A DNA stretch of 64,000 nt from Ilumatobacter fluminis. GTDB lineage: Bacteria; Actinomycetota; Acidimicrobiia; Acidimicrobiales; Ilumatobacteraceae. Made by a program: the position numbers and the translations under genes. The stretch is taken from the NCBI RefSeq assembly GCF_004364865.1, contig NZ_SOAU01000001.1, positions 2,450,001-2,514,000 of the forward strand. The letters run 5' to 3'. Shown piece after piece: positions 21,171-29,825 of this stretch. A model generated the notes under the pieces. The model was given only the letters and a program-made list of their open reading frames with translations, was not told where the DNA came from and did no database searches. The first letter of the stretch is position 1, and every line of letters begins with the position of its first letter.

Positions 21171-23000
21171 TCAGTCGAGCGTGAACACGTCGAACACGTA
21201 CGGCTCCGCGTTCGGGTCGGTGGTGTCGAGCACCCAGCTCGTCACCTCACCGGTCTCGGAGTCGATCGCCGTGAACGCCGTGCGGTCGTTCGAGAACACG
21301 AACGGCAGCGCGACACCCGCATCGTTCGTGTCGGGCGCGATCGACGGCACGATCGCCTCGAGACCACCCGGGTTGCCCTGGGCGACGTAGTCGTCGGCGT
21401 TCCACGGTGCCGGGGGCACCGGGCGGCTGCGGCCCGACAGTTCGTGGTAGGCGCCGTAGCTGTTGCCGACGTTCGAGGTCTCGATGTAGTTGACACCGTT
21501 CTCCGACTCGAACCGATTCCACAGGTGGCTGTGCCCGTTGTGCACCAGGTCGACGACGCCGCTGTTCTCGAGCAGCGGGCTGACATCGGTGAGCAGCATG
21601 TTGCCGTCGGCCGGGTAGTCGTAGCGGATGCCGATCAGGTTGCCGGCCTCGTCGTACTCCTCGACCTGCTGCGGCTCACCGAAGTGCGGCATGACGTTGT
21701 CGCCGAGGCCCTGGGGGCCCTCGTGCATCATGACGACGACGTAGTCGGCCTGAGCGGTCTCACGACTCGACAACTCGTCACGCAACCAGTCGTACTGAGC
21801 GGAGTCGACCGCCAGTGACACGAACGGGAAGCTGCCGTGCCCCTGGGCGAGTGGGTCGTCGAGGTTGGCGGCTGCCTCCTGATAGCGGGTGGTACCGGTC
21901 CGCGTCGACGGGTCGACCTGGACACTCGGGCTCCGCCAGATGCGGGTGCTGAACAAGGTGATCAGGCGGACGTTGCCGACGTCGGTGGCGTAGTACTGCT
22001 CACCGGCCGGGCCGTCGGCGGGCAGGGTGAAGATCTCCTCGTAGGTCGTCGTCGACCAGGAGTTGTCCTCGATCCACTGCTCGCGAATCGCCGGGTCACC
22101 GGTGGGATTGACGTCGGCGGCGACGGTCTCGTAGACCTGCTCGGCGACGTCGCGCGGGACCGGCGAGTTGAACGACGCGTTGAGCGACGTCATGCCGTCG
22201 ATGCGGCCCTGCACCTCGTGGTTCCCGATGGCCGGATAGATCGGCGCGTTCTGCAGGATCTCGCCACCGGTGTACACGTTGCCGTTGCTCGCCGAGTACT
22301 GCGCGGTGCCCTGCAGGCCGGGGAAGAAGGCCTTCTCGTTCGTGGCGTCGAACCACTCGCTGGCGCGGTCCGGCACGTTCACGAGGTCGCCGGCGAAGAA
22401 GACGGCGTCGATGTCGCCGAGCAGCGTCGACGCCCACTGCAGGTTGGCCGGCGTGTTGTTCTTCTGCTGGTGATCGCTCGTGAGCAGGATCGTGGCACCC
22501 TCGTTGCGACCGAGTTCGTCGTCGAGGTGGTAGATCGGCGAGTACACCGCTTCACCGTCGACCAGCGAGACGACCCGGTAGTCGCTGCCGTGCTGCGGGT
22601 GCACGCCGGTGACGCGGGCCTCGTGGCGGTACACGGGCCGTTCGACGATCCCGTCCGACGGTGCCGGCTTCTCGGCGATGGCCGACGACGCGTCCTCGGC
22701 CGTGCGCGACATCCGGAACGAGTCGGCGGCGTGCAGCTCGATCGAGCGGCCCGGGCGGTCGGTCGGCATGGTGTCGCCGAGCCGTTCGAGTTCGGCGCGG
22801 CTGCCGGTGATGACGTAGTGGGCCTCACCGGCCTGTTCGGTGAACCAGACGACGGAGACCTCGCGGTGTCCGGGCATCTGAAGGAACGGCTGGGTCAGCA
22901 GCGCGGTGTCGTGGTCGCTGGCTCCGGCGAAGCCGGGCAGCGCGGCGGTGACGAGGGTGCCGGCGACGAGTCCGGCGCCGATCGTGGCGGATTTGAACAT
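21171..23000 (-). CDS. Secreted metallophosphoesterase (purple acid phosphatase-like)
   Basis: The 609-aa precursor has a signal peptide ending near GFAGA-SDHD. An N-terminal beta domain (about 35-160, QPFLQMPGHREVSVVWFTE) resembles the domain preceding purple acid phosphatase catalytic cores. The catalytic part carries the calcineurin-like metal motifs in order: SDHQ (Asp176/His178), AGDLVN (Asp205), AIGNHE (Asn260/His261), MMHEG and NGHSH. So it should be a two-metal phosphoesterase outside the membrane; the substrate is unknown. Upstream in-frame codons extend to 23237, but ATG 23000 starts the signal peptide and is preferred. A 277-bp region upstream holds two hairpins. Confidence 0.88.
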   Translation of the reverse strand: MFKSATIGAGLVAGTLVTAALPGFAGASDHDTALLTQPFLQMPGHREVSVVWFTEQAGEAHYVITGSRAELERLGDTMPTDRPGRSIELHAADSFRMSRTAEDASSAIAEKPAPSDGIVERPVYRHEARVTGVHPQHGSDYRVVSLVDGEAVYSPIYHLDDELGRNEGATILLTSDHQQKNNTPANLQWASTLLGDIDAVFFAGDLVNVPDRASEWFDATNEKAFFPGLQGTAQYSASNGNVYTGGEILQNAPIYPAIGNHEVQGRIDGMTSLNASFNSPVPRDVAEQVYETVAADVNPTGDPAIREQWIEDNSWSTTTYEEIFTLPADGPAGEQYYATDVGNVRLITLFSTRIWRSPSVQVDPSTRTGTTRYQEAAANLDDPLAQGHGSFPFVSLAVDSAQYDWLRDELSSRETAQADYVVVMMHEGPQGLGDNVMPHFGEPQQVEEYDEAGNLIGIRYDYPADGNMLLTDVSPLLENSGVVDLVHNGHSHLWNRFESENGVNYIETSNVGNSYGAYHELSGRSRPVPPAPWNADDYVAQGNPGGLEAIVPSIAPDTNDAGVALPFVFSNDRTAFTAIDSETGEVTSWVLDTTDPNAEPYVFDVFTLD

Positions 23001-23173
23001 GGGTGGTGTCTTCCCTGTGACGTGGTGGGCGGGTTCTCGACACCCCCGCCGGGCGCGGTGGATCCGGGCGCGACACGTCGGGTCGTTCGAGCCGTGCGGA
23101 CCGAGGTCCGTCCGGAAGCGAGCGATGACGACGCTGAGGGGTGCCGCACGAGCCGGATCCTGACTCGCGCGAC

Positions 23174-23192
23174 GCCACCGTAGGACGGTGGC
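23174..23192. terminator. Small perfect hairpin in the 23.0-23.3 kb gap
   Basis: GCCACCGT (23174-23181) and ACGGTGGC (23185-23192) form a perfect 8-bp stem with an AGG loop. It may end transcription from the SSB-like gene or act in the leader of the phosphoesterase gene. The rest of the 277-bp gap shows no gene. Confidence 0.35.
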
Positions 23193-23246
23193 GGATCGCT
23201 TGACCACACCCTCGATCCGAGTTCGCCGACTCTCCATTGCGTCGTC

Positions 23247-23264
23247 ACCGGGCGGTCACCCGGT
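23247..23264. terminator. Short hairpin just past the SSB-like gene
   Basis: ACCGGG and CCCGGT flank a 6-nt loop, starting 13 bp beyond the SSB-like stop codon on the minus strand. The position fits a terminator, but the stem is short. Confidence 0.3.
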
Positions 23265-23277
23265 CGTCGCGATCGGG

Positions 23278-23607
23278 TCAGTCGTCGTGATCGTGGTGGT
23301 GGCGTTCGTTCGCCGGGGCGTCGCTCGCGCGCCGCACCAGTTCGACGTGGTTGGCGACGATCTTGATCTCGTCGCCGTCGTCGAACACCCGACCCTCGAG
23401 CCGGCCGCGCACGGCGATCCGGTCACCCGAGAAGAGTCGGATCGCGAAGTCCCCCACCGCGCCGAACGAGTCGAACTCGACATTGTCGAATCGACCACTC
23501 TCGTCATCGTGCACGCGGACCTTCACCACCACCCGATTCCCCTCCCCCGGGCGGAACGGCCGCTCGCGCACCTCCCCCACCATCTGCACGGTATTCACCC
23601 GCACCAT
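23278..23607 (-). CDS. SSB-like single-stranded DNA-binding protein with His/Asp tail
   Basis: The product is 109 aa. The sequence MVRVNTVQMVGEVRE, FDSFGAVGDFAIRLFSGDRIAVRGRLEGRVF and EIKIVANHVELVRR follows the OB fold of bacterial single-stranded DNA-binding proteins. It is shorter than a replicative SSB and lacks the acidic DDIPF-type tail that recruits partner proteins; it ends instead in a His/Asp cluster (NERHHHDHDD). It is probably an accessory SSB paralogue. ATG 23607 aligns with the first OB strand; a GTG at 23649 would add 14 residues. It follows the GGCT-like gene on the same strand. Confidence 0.8.
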   Translation of the reverse strand: MVRVNTVQMVGEVRERPFRPGEGNRVVVKVRVHDDESGRFDNVEFDSFGAVGDFAIRLFSGDRIAVRGRLEGRVFDDGDEIKIVANHVELVRRASDAPANERHHHDHDD

Positions 23608-23670
23608 GTTCGTGGGACGGCCGCCGGAACGCAAGGGACCGTACGACACGGGTGGGTCAGACCATCTCCG

Positions 23671-24261
23671 TCAGGGTTCGCGGAGTCGGTGGCGGAGTGG
23701 GACGCTGTCGCGGCGCATGGCGACGATCGGGATGTCGGGCGGCGGGGTCGTGCGGCGGTAGCGCTCCTGCTCGCCGTCGCCGAGCTCGGCGAACGCGCCG
23801 TCGACGAGATCCCAGTAGCGGCGCTCGACGGCGGCCTCACCCCGGTCACGTGCCGCCTCGTAGTGCTCGATCGGCGCACGTTGCGGCACGTAGGTGACGA
23901 TCCGGCCTTCGACCGGTCGTGCGACGTCGGTCAGATCGGTGACGTCGACTCGGTCGTAGTTCCGTTCCCGGGCGTCGAGCGACGGCAGTTCGTCGTCGCC
24001 GACCCATCCGATGACGCCGTTGGTCATCTCGTCGTCGGCGGCGGCGATGCCGAGTGCGACGATCGTCCACTCTCGTGTCGAACCGTCGTGCTCGTCGGCC
24101 CGTCCGACGAGCGACATCACGCCGTAGTTCCAGCGCCGTCCGTACCCCCGCAGAACCGCCGGATGAAAGTCGACACCGCGGTGGAACGCTCGGCCGAGCG
24201 TGTGCCCGAACGACTCCGGACTCACCAGTGACCCGTACCCGAACACCCAGACGCCCGACAT
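23671..24261 (-). CDS. Gamma-glutamylcyclotransferase-like protein
   Basis: This 196-aa protein opens with VWVFGYGSLVSPESF, the substrate-binding YGSL loop of the gamma-glutamylcyclotransferase fold. A Glu in LDARERNYDRVDV (Glu99) sits where the catalytic acid lies in that family. Members cleave gamma-glutamyl peptides such as glutathione-like thiols, or gamma-glutamylamines. The exact substrate is unknown, and actinobacteria use mycothiol rather than glutathione in most lineages. It lies between the SSB-like and lysoplasmalogenase genes on the same strand; 11 bp separates it from the latter. Confidence 0.85.
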   Translation of the reverse strand: MSGVWVFGYGSLVSPESFGHTLGRAFHRGVDFHPAVLRGYGRRWNYGVMSLVGRADEHDGSTREWTIVALGIAAADDEMTNGVIGWVGDDELPSLDARERNYDRVDVTDLTDVARPVEGRIVTYVPQRAPIEHYEAARDRGEAAVERRYWDLVDGAFAELGDGEQERYRRTTPPPDIPIVAMRRDSVPLRHRLREP

Positions 24262-24272
24262 GGGTTCCGAAC

Positions 24273-24914
24273 CTAACCGGTCGCGAGGCCGACGATCAGC
24301 AGCGCCTGACCGACGTGATACGGCACCATGATCGCAAGGCGACCGCCGGGGAGCGGCCCGACGAAGCGTCGGTGCCCGAGCACCCAATCGCTCACGGCGA
24401 AGAGCATGCCGCCGACCGCAGCGACGATCAGGCCGGTCGCCCACGAGGTCACCACCATCGCGGAGATGACGGCGGCGTAGAACACGACGGCACCGCCGAG
24501 CACCCGCCCACCGTGCGCGACCGCGCCCGGCAGTGTCCGGGTCGCGAACCGGTAGCCGAGCAGGCCGGCGACGAACACGAGGCCGGGCACCGCCCACGCC
24601 CAGGAGAAGCCGAACGAAACGGCGGCGACGGCATAGGCGAGATGGCCGACGGCGAACGCTCCGAGACCGGCCATGAACGCTCCCTCACCGTCGCCGAGCA
24701 GCGCCGTGTCGCCGACGACACCGAACAGCGCCCCGATCACCAGCCACACGCGCACATCGCTCGCCGGGTCGCTCAACGTCGCGGCGGTCGCGACGAGGAG
24801 TGCCATCGTCAACGGCTTGGCGACCAGCTCGACCGATCGGCGCTCGCGTGCCACCGCCCACCAGTCGATCACGGCGACGACGGCGGCGAGGGCGAGGAAC
24901 ACGGAACCGATCAC
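24273..24914 (-). CDS. YhhN/TMEM86-family lysoplasmalogenase-like protein
   Basis: The product is 213 aa with about eight membrane helices. Segments ELVAKPLTMALL, FGVVGDTALLGDG, GLGAFAVGHLAYAVA and FAVSDWVLGHRRF contain the conserved Lys, Asp and His positions of the YhhN/TMEM86 family. Members of that family hydrolyse the vinyl-ether bond of lysoplasmalogen. Bacterial roles are not well established. The GTG at 24914 was chosen because the frame upstream overlaps the divergent GNAT gene and is Arg/Pro-rich shadow sequence. The stop lies 11 bp before the GGCT-like start, so the two are probably cotranscribed. Confidence 0.85.
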   Translation of the reverse strand: MIGSVFLALAAVVAVIDWWAVARERRSVELVAKPLTMALLVATAATLSDPASDVRVWLVIGALFGVVGDTALLGDGEGAFMAGLGAFAVGHLAYAVAAVSFGFSWAWAVPGLVFVAGLLGYRFATRTLPGAVAHGGRVLGGAVVFYAAVISAMVVTSWATGLIVAAVGGMLFAVSDWVLGHRRFVGPLPGGRLAIMVPYHVGQALLIVGLATG

Positions 24915-24940
24915 GACGAAGCAGGCTACGAGCGGCTTGA

Positions 24941-26005
24941 ATGAAGCCGATGGCGGCGTTCCGACTCGAGACCGAACGACTGGTGATCCGTCCGCTCGCG
25001 AGCCGCGACGTCCCCGAGTTCGTCCGCTACCGCAACATCGACGACGTCGCCCGGTATCAGGACTGGCCGCTCCCCTACACCGCCGACCTGGCCGACGAAC
25101 TCGTCGCCGAGGTCGAACGGCTCGGCCGGCCGACCCCGGGCCAGTGGATCCAGCTGGCGATCGATCACGAGCATCACGTGGTGGGCGACTATGCGATCTG
25201 GCTCGACGGCGAGGGCCAACTCGCCGCGATCGGCTACACGGTGGCGCCCGAGCAGCAGGGCCACAACTACGCCGTCGAGGCGACACGAGCCGTCGTCGAG
25301 TGGCTCTTCCTGGAGGCCGGCGTGCATCGGGTGACCGCCACGATCGACCCCGAGAACGTTGCGTCGGCCCGTGTGCTCGAACGCTGCGGATTCGAGCACA
25401 ACGGCACCGTTCGATCGTCGGCACTCGTGCGAGGCCAGTGGGCCGACGACACCCGGTTCAGCCTGCTCCGCCCGGCGTGGGAGAAGTGGCGCAACCGCGA
25501 CATCGGCGCTCCCGACACGATCGAGCTGATCGAGGTCACCCACGACAACATCCACGACGTCTGTCGAATCGAGGTCTCCCAGAGTCAGCGTCGATACGTG
25601 AGTTCGGTCGCCCAGTCGATCGCCGACGCAGCGCACCCGCCGGTGCGGGACGGGGTCGTCTCACGCCCCTGGTATCGGGCGATCGTCGCCGACGACCAAC
25701 TCGCCGGCTTCGTCATGCTCGCCCTTCCCGACGACGCCCATCCGGCACCGTGCCTGTGGCGGCTGCTCGTCGACACGTGGTACCAGCGTCGCGGCATCGC
25801 CCGGCGGACGATCGCGCTCATCGCCGACATGCTGACCGAACACGGATGCGATCGACTCGACGTCAGCTTCGTCGACGAGCCGGGCGGGCCCGAACGGTTC
25901 TATGCGCAGCTCGGATTCGAGCGCACCGGCGTCATCGACGACGACGGCGAAGTGTGGGCATCAGCCAATCTGGACGAGATCGTCCGACGCGTCCGCGGAG
26001 CATGA
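24941..26005 (+). CDS. Tandem GNAT-domain N-acetyltransferase
   Basis: This 354-aa protein has two GNAT folds. The N-terminal half (about 5-175) is of the RimJ/RimL type: FRLETERLVIRPLASRDV, IGYTVAPEQQGHNYAVEA and HRVTATIDPENVASARVLERCGF. The second half (about 185-345) has a cofactor motif in YQRRGIARRTIAL and ends with FYAQLGFERTG. The first domain resembles acetyltransferases acting on N-terminal or small-molecule amines; the second is of the spermidine/aminoglycoside type in style. The target is unknown. Its last 74 bp overlap the end of coaE on the opposite strand. Confidence 0.88.
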   Translation: MKPMAAFRLETERLVIRPLASRDVPEFVRYRNIDDVARYQDWPLPYTADLADELVAEVERLGRPTPGQWIQLAIDHEHHVVGDYAIWLDGEGQLAAIGYTVAPEQQGHNYAVEATRAVVEWLFLEAGVHRVTATIDPENVASARVLERCGFEHNGTVRSSALVRGQWADDTRFSLLRPAWEKWRNRDIGAPDTIELIEVTHDNIHDVCRIEVSQSQRRYVSSVAQSIADAAHPPVRDGVVSRPWYRAIVADDQLAGFVMLALPDDAHPAPCLWRLLVDTWYQRRGIARRTIALIADMLTEHGCDRLDVSFVDEPGGPERFYAQLGFERTGVIDDDGEVWASANLDEIVRRVRGA

Positions 26006-26597
26006 CCAACTGACGCCACAGCTCGTCGACCTCACGGCGCAACGCGGCTTCGTCGCCGGAGTTGTCGACGACGTGGGTCGCCCGCTCGAGCCGCTGCTCG
26101 CGTGAGATCTGGCTGGCGATCCGGTTCCGGGCGTCGGCTTCGTCCATGCCGCGGAACTCGACCAGCCGCTGCACTGCGACATCGGGGTCGATGTCGACGA
26201 CGATCGTGGCCGCGATGTCGTCGCGCGGGTTCTCACCGAGAAGCGGGAAGTCGAGCACCACGATCCGGTCGGTGTGTCGCTGCGCCTCGATCTGGCGCTT
26301 GATCTCGTCCTGCATCGCCGGGTGGACGATGCCGTTCAGGTCGGCGAGGGCCTGCTTGGCGTCGGGCGTGTCGCCGAAAACGACCGCAGCGACGGCCGCT
26401 CGATCGAGCGAACCGTCGCTGCGGATGATCTGATCACCGAACCGCTCGGCCATGCGGTCGAGCACCGGCGAACCGGGCGACTGCAGGTCTCGGGCGATCT
26501 GGTCGGCGTCGACGATGACCGCACCGTGCTCGGCCAGGATGGTCGAGACGGTGGACTTGCCCGCGCCGATTCCTCCGGTCAGCCCGACCAGGAGCAT
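25932..26597 (-). CDS. coaE: Dephospho-CoA kinase
   Basis: The 221-aa product catalyses the last step of coenzyme A synthesis. The P-loop GLTGGIGAGKST (5-16), the DADQIARDLQ segment and the LNGIVHPAM and VLDFPLLGE blocks are typical. Length is normal, and the C-terminal Arg-rich end (about 23 residues) is encoded antisense to the 3' end of the GNAT gene. Its order after rpsA and before uvrB on the same strand matches the conserved actinobacterial rpsA-coaE-uvrB neighbourhood. It lies 14 bp downstream of rpsA, so cotranscription is likely. Confidence 0.95.
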   Translation of the reverse strand: MLLVGLTGGIGAGKSTVSTILAEHGAVIVDADQIARDLQSPGSPVLDRMAERFGDQIIRSDGSLDRAAVAAVVFGDTPDAKQALADLNGIVHPAMQDEIKRQIEAQRHTDRIVVLDFPLLGENPRDDIAATIVVDIDPDVAVQRLVEFRGMDEADARNRIASQISREQRLERATHVVDNSGDEAALRREVDELWRQLVMLRGRVGRSRPDWLMPTLRRRRR

Positions 26598-26611
26598 CGG
26601 CGCTACGAGCC

Positions 26612-27958
26612 TCAGGCCTCGTCGGCGGGGGCGGCGTCGTCGCCACCCTCGGCAGCCGCTTCGTCGCCGGCGTCAGCCGACTCGAACTCGGCCCAAGCAG
26701 CCTCGACCTCTTCGCTGGCGGCCCAGTTGCCCTCGTCGTCGACCTCGAAGTGCTCCGAGTACTCGGGGGCGAGCTCGCCACCCTCGGCGGCCTGCTTGAT
26801 CGACAGCGAGATGCGGCGACGCTGCAGGTCGAGATCGATGATCTTGACCCAGAGCTCTTCGCCCGGCGTGACGACCTGCTCGGGCGAATCGACGTGGTGC
26901 GCCGACATCTCCGAGATGTGCACGAGACCTTCGATGCCGTCGCCCACCTGGACGAACGCACCGAACTGGACGAGCTTGGTGACACGGCCGTAGACGAGCT
27001 GCCCGACCTCGTGGGTCTCGGCGAACTCCTGCCACGGATCGGCCTGGGTGGCCTTGAGCGACAGCGAGATGCGCTCGCGACTGAAGTCGACGTCGAGGAC
27101 CTGGACCTTGACGGGGTCGCCGACGGCGACGACCGAGCCCGGGTGGTCGACGTGCTTCCACGACAGCTCGCTGACGTGGATGAGTCCGTCCATGCCACCG
27201 AGGTCGACGAAGGCGCCGAAGCTGACGACCGACGACACGGTGCCCTCGCGGACCTCGCCGATCTTGAGGTTGTTGAGGAAGCTGTCGCGCGTCTCCTTCT
27301 GGGTCTCTTCCAGGTAGGCGCGGCGCGAGAGCACGACGTTGTTGCGGTTCTTGTCGAGCTCGATGATCTTCGCCTGGACCGTCTGGCCGATGTACGGCTG
27401 GAGGTCGCGGACACGACGGAGCTCGACGAGCGATGCGGGGAGGAAGCCACGCAGGCCGATGTCGACGATCAGGCCGCCCTTGACGACCTCGATGACCGGA
27501 CCCTCGACGATCTCGTCGGCTTCCTTCTTGGCCTCGATGTCGCCCCACGCACGCTCGTACTGCGCACGCTTCTTCGACAGGACGAGGCGTCCTTCCTTGT
27601 CTTCCTTGGTGAGGACGAGCGCTTCGACCTGGTCACCCATGCTGACGACCTCGGACGGGTCGACGTCGTTGCGGATGCTCAGCTCGCGGCTCGGGATGAC
27701 ACCCTCGCTCTTGTAGCCGATGTCGAGCAGCACTTCGTCCTTGTCGATCTTGACGACGGTGCCGTGCACGAGCTCACCGTCTTCGACTTCGACGATCGTG
27801 CCGTCGATGGCGTCGGCGAAGCTCATGCCGAGGTCGTTCGAGACGACCTCACGCGGTGTGTAGTTGCCCTCTTCGTCGAAGGTACCGAAGTTGGAATCGG
27901 TGGTGGGCTCGGTGGTAGTGGTATCGGACAAGGAATGGACTGCTTTCGAAACGGACAT
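26612..27958 (-). CDS. rpsA: 30S ribosomal protein S1
   Basis: The product is 448 aa with four S1 RNA-binding repeats at about residues 63-132, 150-213, 234-303 and 320-389. The last two carry the well-conserved FGAFVDLGGMDGLIHVSEL and FGAFVQVGDGIEGLVHISE patterns. Four repeats and an acidic Ala/Glu/Asp-rich tail are typical of actinobacterial S1. It helps mRNA bind the 30S subunit. The ATG at 27958 was chosen because the frame upstream includes no family sequence. No strong Shine-Dalgarno site is visible, consistent with a leader-poor or autoregulated start. Confidence 0.96.
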   Translation of the reverse strand: MSVSKAVHSLSDTTTTEPTTDSNFGTFDEEGNYTPREVVSNDLGMSFADAIDGTIVEVEDGELVHGTVVKIDKDEVLLDIGYKSEGVIPSRELSIRNDVDPSEVVSMGDQVEALVLTKEDKEGRLVLSKKRAQYERAWGDIEAKKEADEIVEGPVIEVVKGGLIVDIGLRGFLPASLVELRRVRDLQPYIGQTVQAKIIELDKNRNNVVLSRRAYLEETQKETRDSFLNNLKIGEVREGTVSSVVSFGAFVDLGGMDGLIHVSELSWKHVDHPGSVVAVGDPVKVQVLDVDFSRERISLSLKATQADPWQEFAETHEVGQLVYGRVTKLVQFGAFVQVGDGIEGLVHISEMSAHHVDSPEQVVTPGEELWVKIIDLDLQRRRISLSIKQAAEGGELAPEYSEHFEVDDEGNWAASEEVEAAWAEFESADAGDEAAAEGGDDAAPADEA

Positions 27959-28047
27959 TGAGTAGTGCTCTGGGCGCGCCGGGAACGCCCCAACGCAGGC
28001 GACCATGGTAGCAGCACACCCGCCGAGGCGGCCACGTTCCCGCAGGA

Positions 28048-28773
28048 TCAGCGCCGGGTGGCGATGACGAGGAACTCGGCGGTGTCGGTGGTGGGCTCGG
28101 CGCGACGGTACGCACCCGGCTCGACCGAGTGGATCGCGTCGACCTCAAGCCCGGTCAGGTCGCACAACAACCGCAGCTCGCGGGGTGTGTAGCAGCCGGT
28201 CCAGAGGCTCGTCTCGGCCGCCACGCCCGCCTCGTCCCGGATCTCGGTCCGCTCGTGGTTGACGCCGGTGTCGGCGTCGAAGTCGGCGCCCTCCCAGTGT
28301 TTCACCACGAAGTACGAGCTGAAGGCGCTCAACGCCAGGCGCCCGCCCGGCGAGAGCGCCTGCGAGATGCCGGCGAGCACGGTGCGGTCGTGACCATCGG
28401 CGGTCATCAGGCCGAAGGCGCCCTGGCAGAGGCAGATGACGGCGTCGAACCTCCCGGCGAGGTCGTCGCGGTCGACCAGGTGCCGGGCGTCCATCCGTTC
28501 GAAGGTGGCGCCCGTCGGCGCACCGTCGGCGGCGAGGTCGACGAACCGCCGGCTCACGTCGACACCGTGGGTGGCGATCCCGCGTTCGGCCAGCTCGTAC
28601 GCGTGACGGCCCGGGCCGCACCCGACGTCGAGCACCCGCATGCCGGGTTCGAGACCGAGCTCGTCGACCAGGAAGTCGATCTCCTGGCGGGTTCCCTTGG
28701 TGAACGAGTACCGCAGGTAGGCGGCGCCGAGGTGGTCGGCGACGTCTTCGAACCAGTGGTCGCGGTCAGGCAT
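28048..28773 (-). CDS. Class I SAM-dependent methyltransferase
   Basis: This is a 241-aa methyltransferase with the SAM-binding motif RVLDVGCGPGRHAYEL (46-61), GVDVSRRFVDLA, and FDAVICLCQGAFGLM. It begins DHWFEDVADHLGAAYLRYSF. The substrate is not predictable. Its start overlaps the preceding ABC ATPase gene by 8 bp, so it is the last gene of the iron-transport operon that begins at 35113. A role in modifying a siderophore, lipid or surface group connected with that operon is possible but unproven. Confidence 0.88.
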   Translation of the reverse strand: MPDRDHWFEDVADHLGAAYLRYSFTKGTRQEIDFLVDELGLEPGMRVLDVGCGPGRHAYELAERGIATHGVDVSRRFVDLAADGAPTGATFERMDARHLVDRDDLAGRFDAVICLCQGAFGLMTADGHDRTVLAGISQALSPGGRLALSAFSSYFVVKHWEGADFDADTGVNHERTEIRDEAGVAAETSLWTGCYTPRELRLLCDLTGLEVDAIHSVEPGAYRRAEPTTDTAEFLVIATRR

Positions 28774-29791
28774 CGAGCACCACCGGATGGTGTCCGGGAC
28801 GGAGTCGTGCCTGCACCGACGAGCCGACCTGGACGGGTTCGAGGTGGTTGCGCAGCGACTTGACGGCGGCGCCGTTCGCCAGCCGCACCGTGTAACACCA
28901 GACCGTGCCGCGGAACTCGGCGTGTTCGACCACGGCACCGTCGCCGTGCTCGAGCACGATGTCGTCGGGTCGGAGCATCAGCGTCCGGTCGGTCGCCTCC
29001 GGCTCCGTGAGTGCGGTGAGCTCGTCGGCGAGGCCCACGACGTCGGACGCCGCGGCGACCGGCACATAGCTCGCCTCGCCCATGAACGACGCGACGAACC
29101 GGTCGACCGGGCGGTGGAAGACCACGTCGGGCGCCGCCACCTGCACGACCCGTCCGGCGCGCATGACGGCGATCCGGTCGCCGACGGCCAGGGCGTCGTG
29201 CTGATCGTGGGTCACGAAGACCGCCGGCGTGCGCGTCGATCGCAGGATTGCCACGACGTCGTCGCGGACTCGGGCACGCAGGTTCGTGTCGAGGCTCGCG
29301 AACGGCTCGTCGAGCAGCATGAGGTCGGGGTTCGGCGCCAACGCACGAGCGAGGGCGACCCGCTGCCGTTCGCCACCGGACAGCTCGTGCGGATACCGAT
29401 CGGCGTACTCGGACATGCCCACGAGATCGAGCATCTCGGCCGCCCGAGTGGGCGCGGTGTCGTCGCGCACCCCGAACGCCACGTTGTCGGTGACCGACAG
29501 GTGCGGGAACAGGGCGTGCTCCTGGAACACCAGGCCGACTCGACGCTTCTCGGGCGGCATCTGGACGCGCCCGTCGTCGACGACTCGGTCGCCGAGACGG
29601 ATCGTGCCCTCGTCGATCGGGTGGATGCCGGCGATCGCTCGGAGGAGGGTCGACTTGCCGCAGCCACTCGGCCCCACCAGGGCGAGCACCTCGTGGTCGG
29701 CGAGCTGGATCGACACGTCGTCGAGCGCGACGACCTGACGGTCGAACCGGCCGAACCGTTTCGTCACGTGGTCGAACTGCAATGCCGTCAT
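28766..29791 (-). CDS. fbpC: ABC transporter ATPase, Fbp (ferric iron) type
   Basis: The product is 341 aa: Walker A GPSGCGKST (40-48), Q-loop in VFQEHALFPHLSV, signature LSGGERQRVALA, Walker B LMLLDEPFASLD, and His in FVTHDQHDA. A C-terminal TOBE-like domain (from about 235) is typical of the FbpC/PotA/MalK subgroup. It pairs with the permease and lipoprotein encoded just upstream. The ATG at 29791 has a GGAG-like element 6 bp before it; an earlier start at 29824 would overlap the permease stop. It energises import of ferric ion or a similar small ligand. Confidence 0.92.
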   Translation of the reverse strand: MTALQFDHVTKRFGRFDRQVVALDDVSIQLADHEVLALVGPSGCGKSTLLRAIAGIHPIDEGTIRLGDRVVDDGRVQMPPEKRRVGLVFQEHALFPHLSVTDNVAFGVRDDTAPTRAAEMLDLVGMSEYADRYPHELSGGERQRVALARALAPNPDLMLLDEPFASLDTNLRARVRDDVVAILRSTRTPAVFVTHDQHDALAVGDRIAVMRAGRVVQVAAPDVVFHRPVDRFVASFMGEASYVPVAAASDVVGLADELTALTEPEATDRTLMLRPDDIVLEHGDGAVVEHAEFRGTVWCYTVRLANGAAVKSLRNHLEPVQVGSSVQARLRPGHHPVVLDA

Positions 29792-29825
29792 CGGCGCTCC
29801 GTGATCGATAACACCAGCGGACAAG

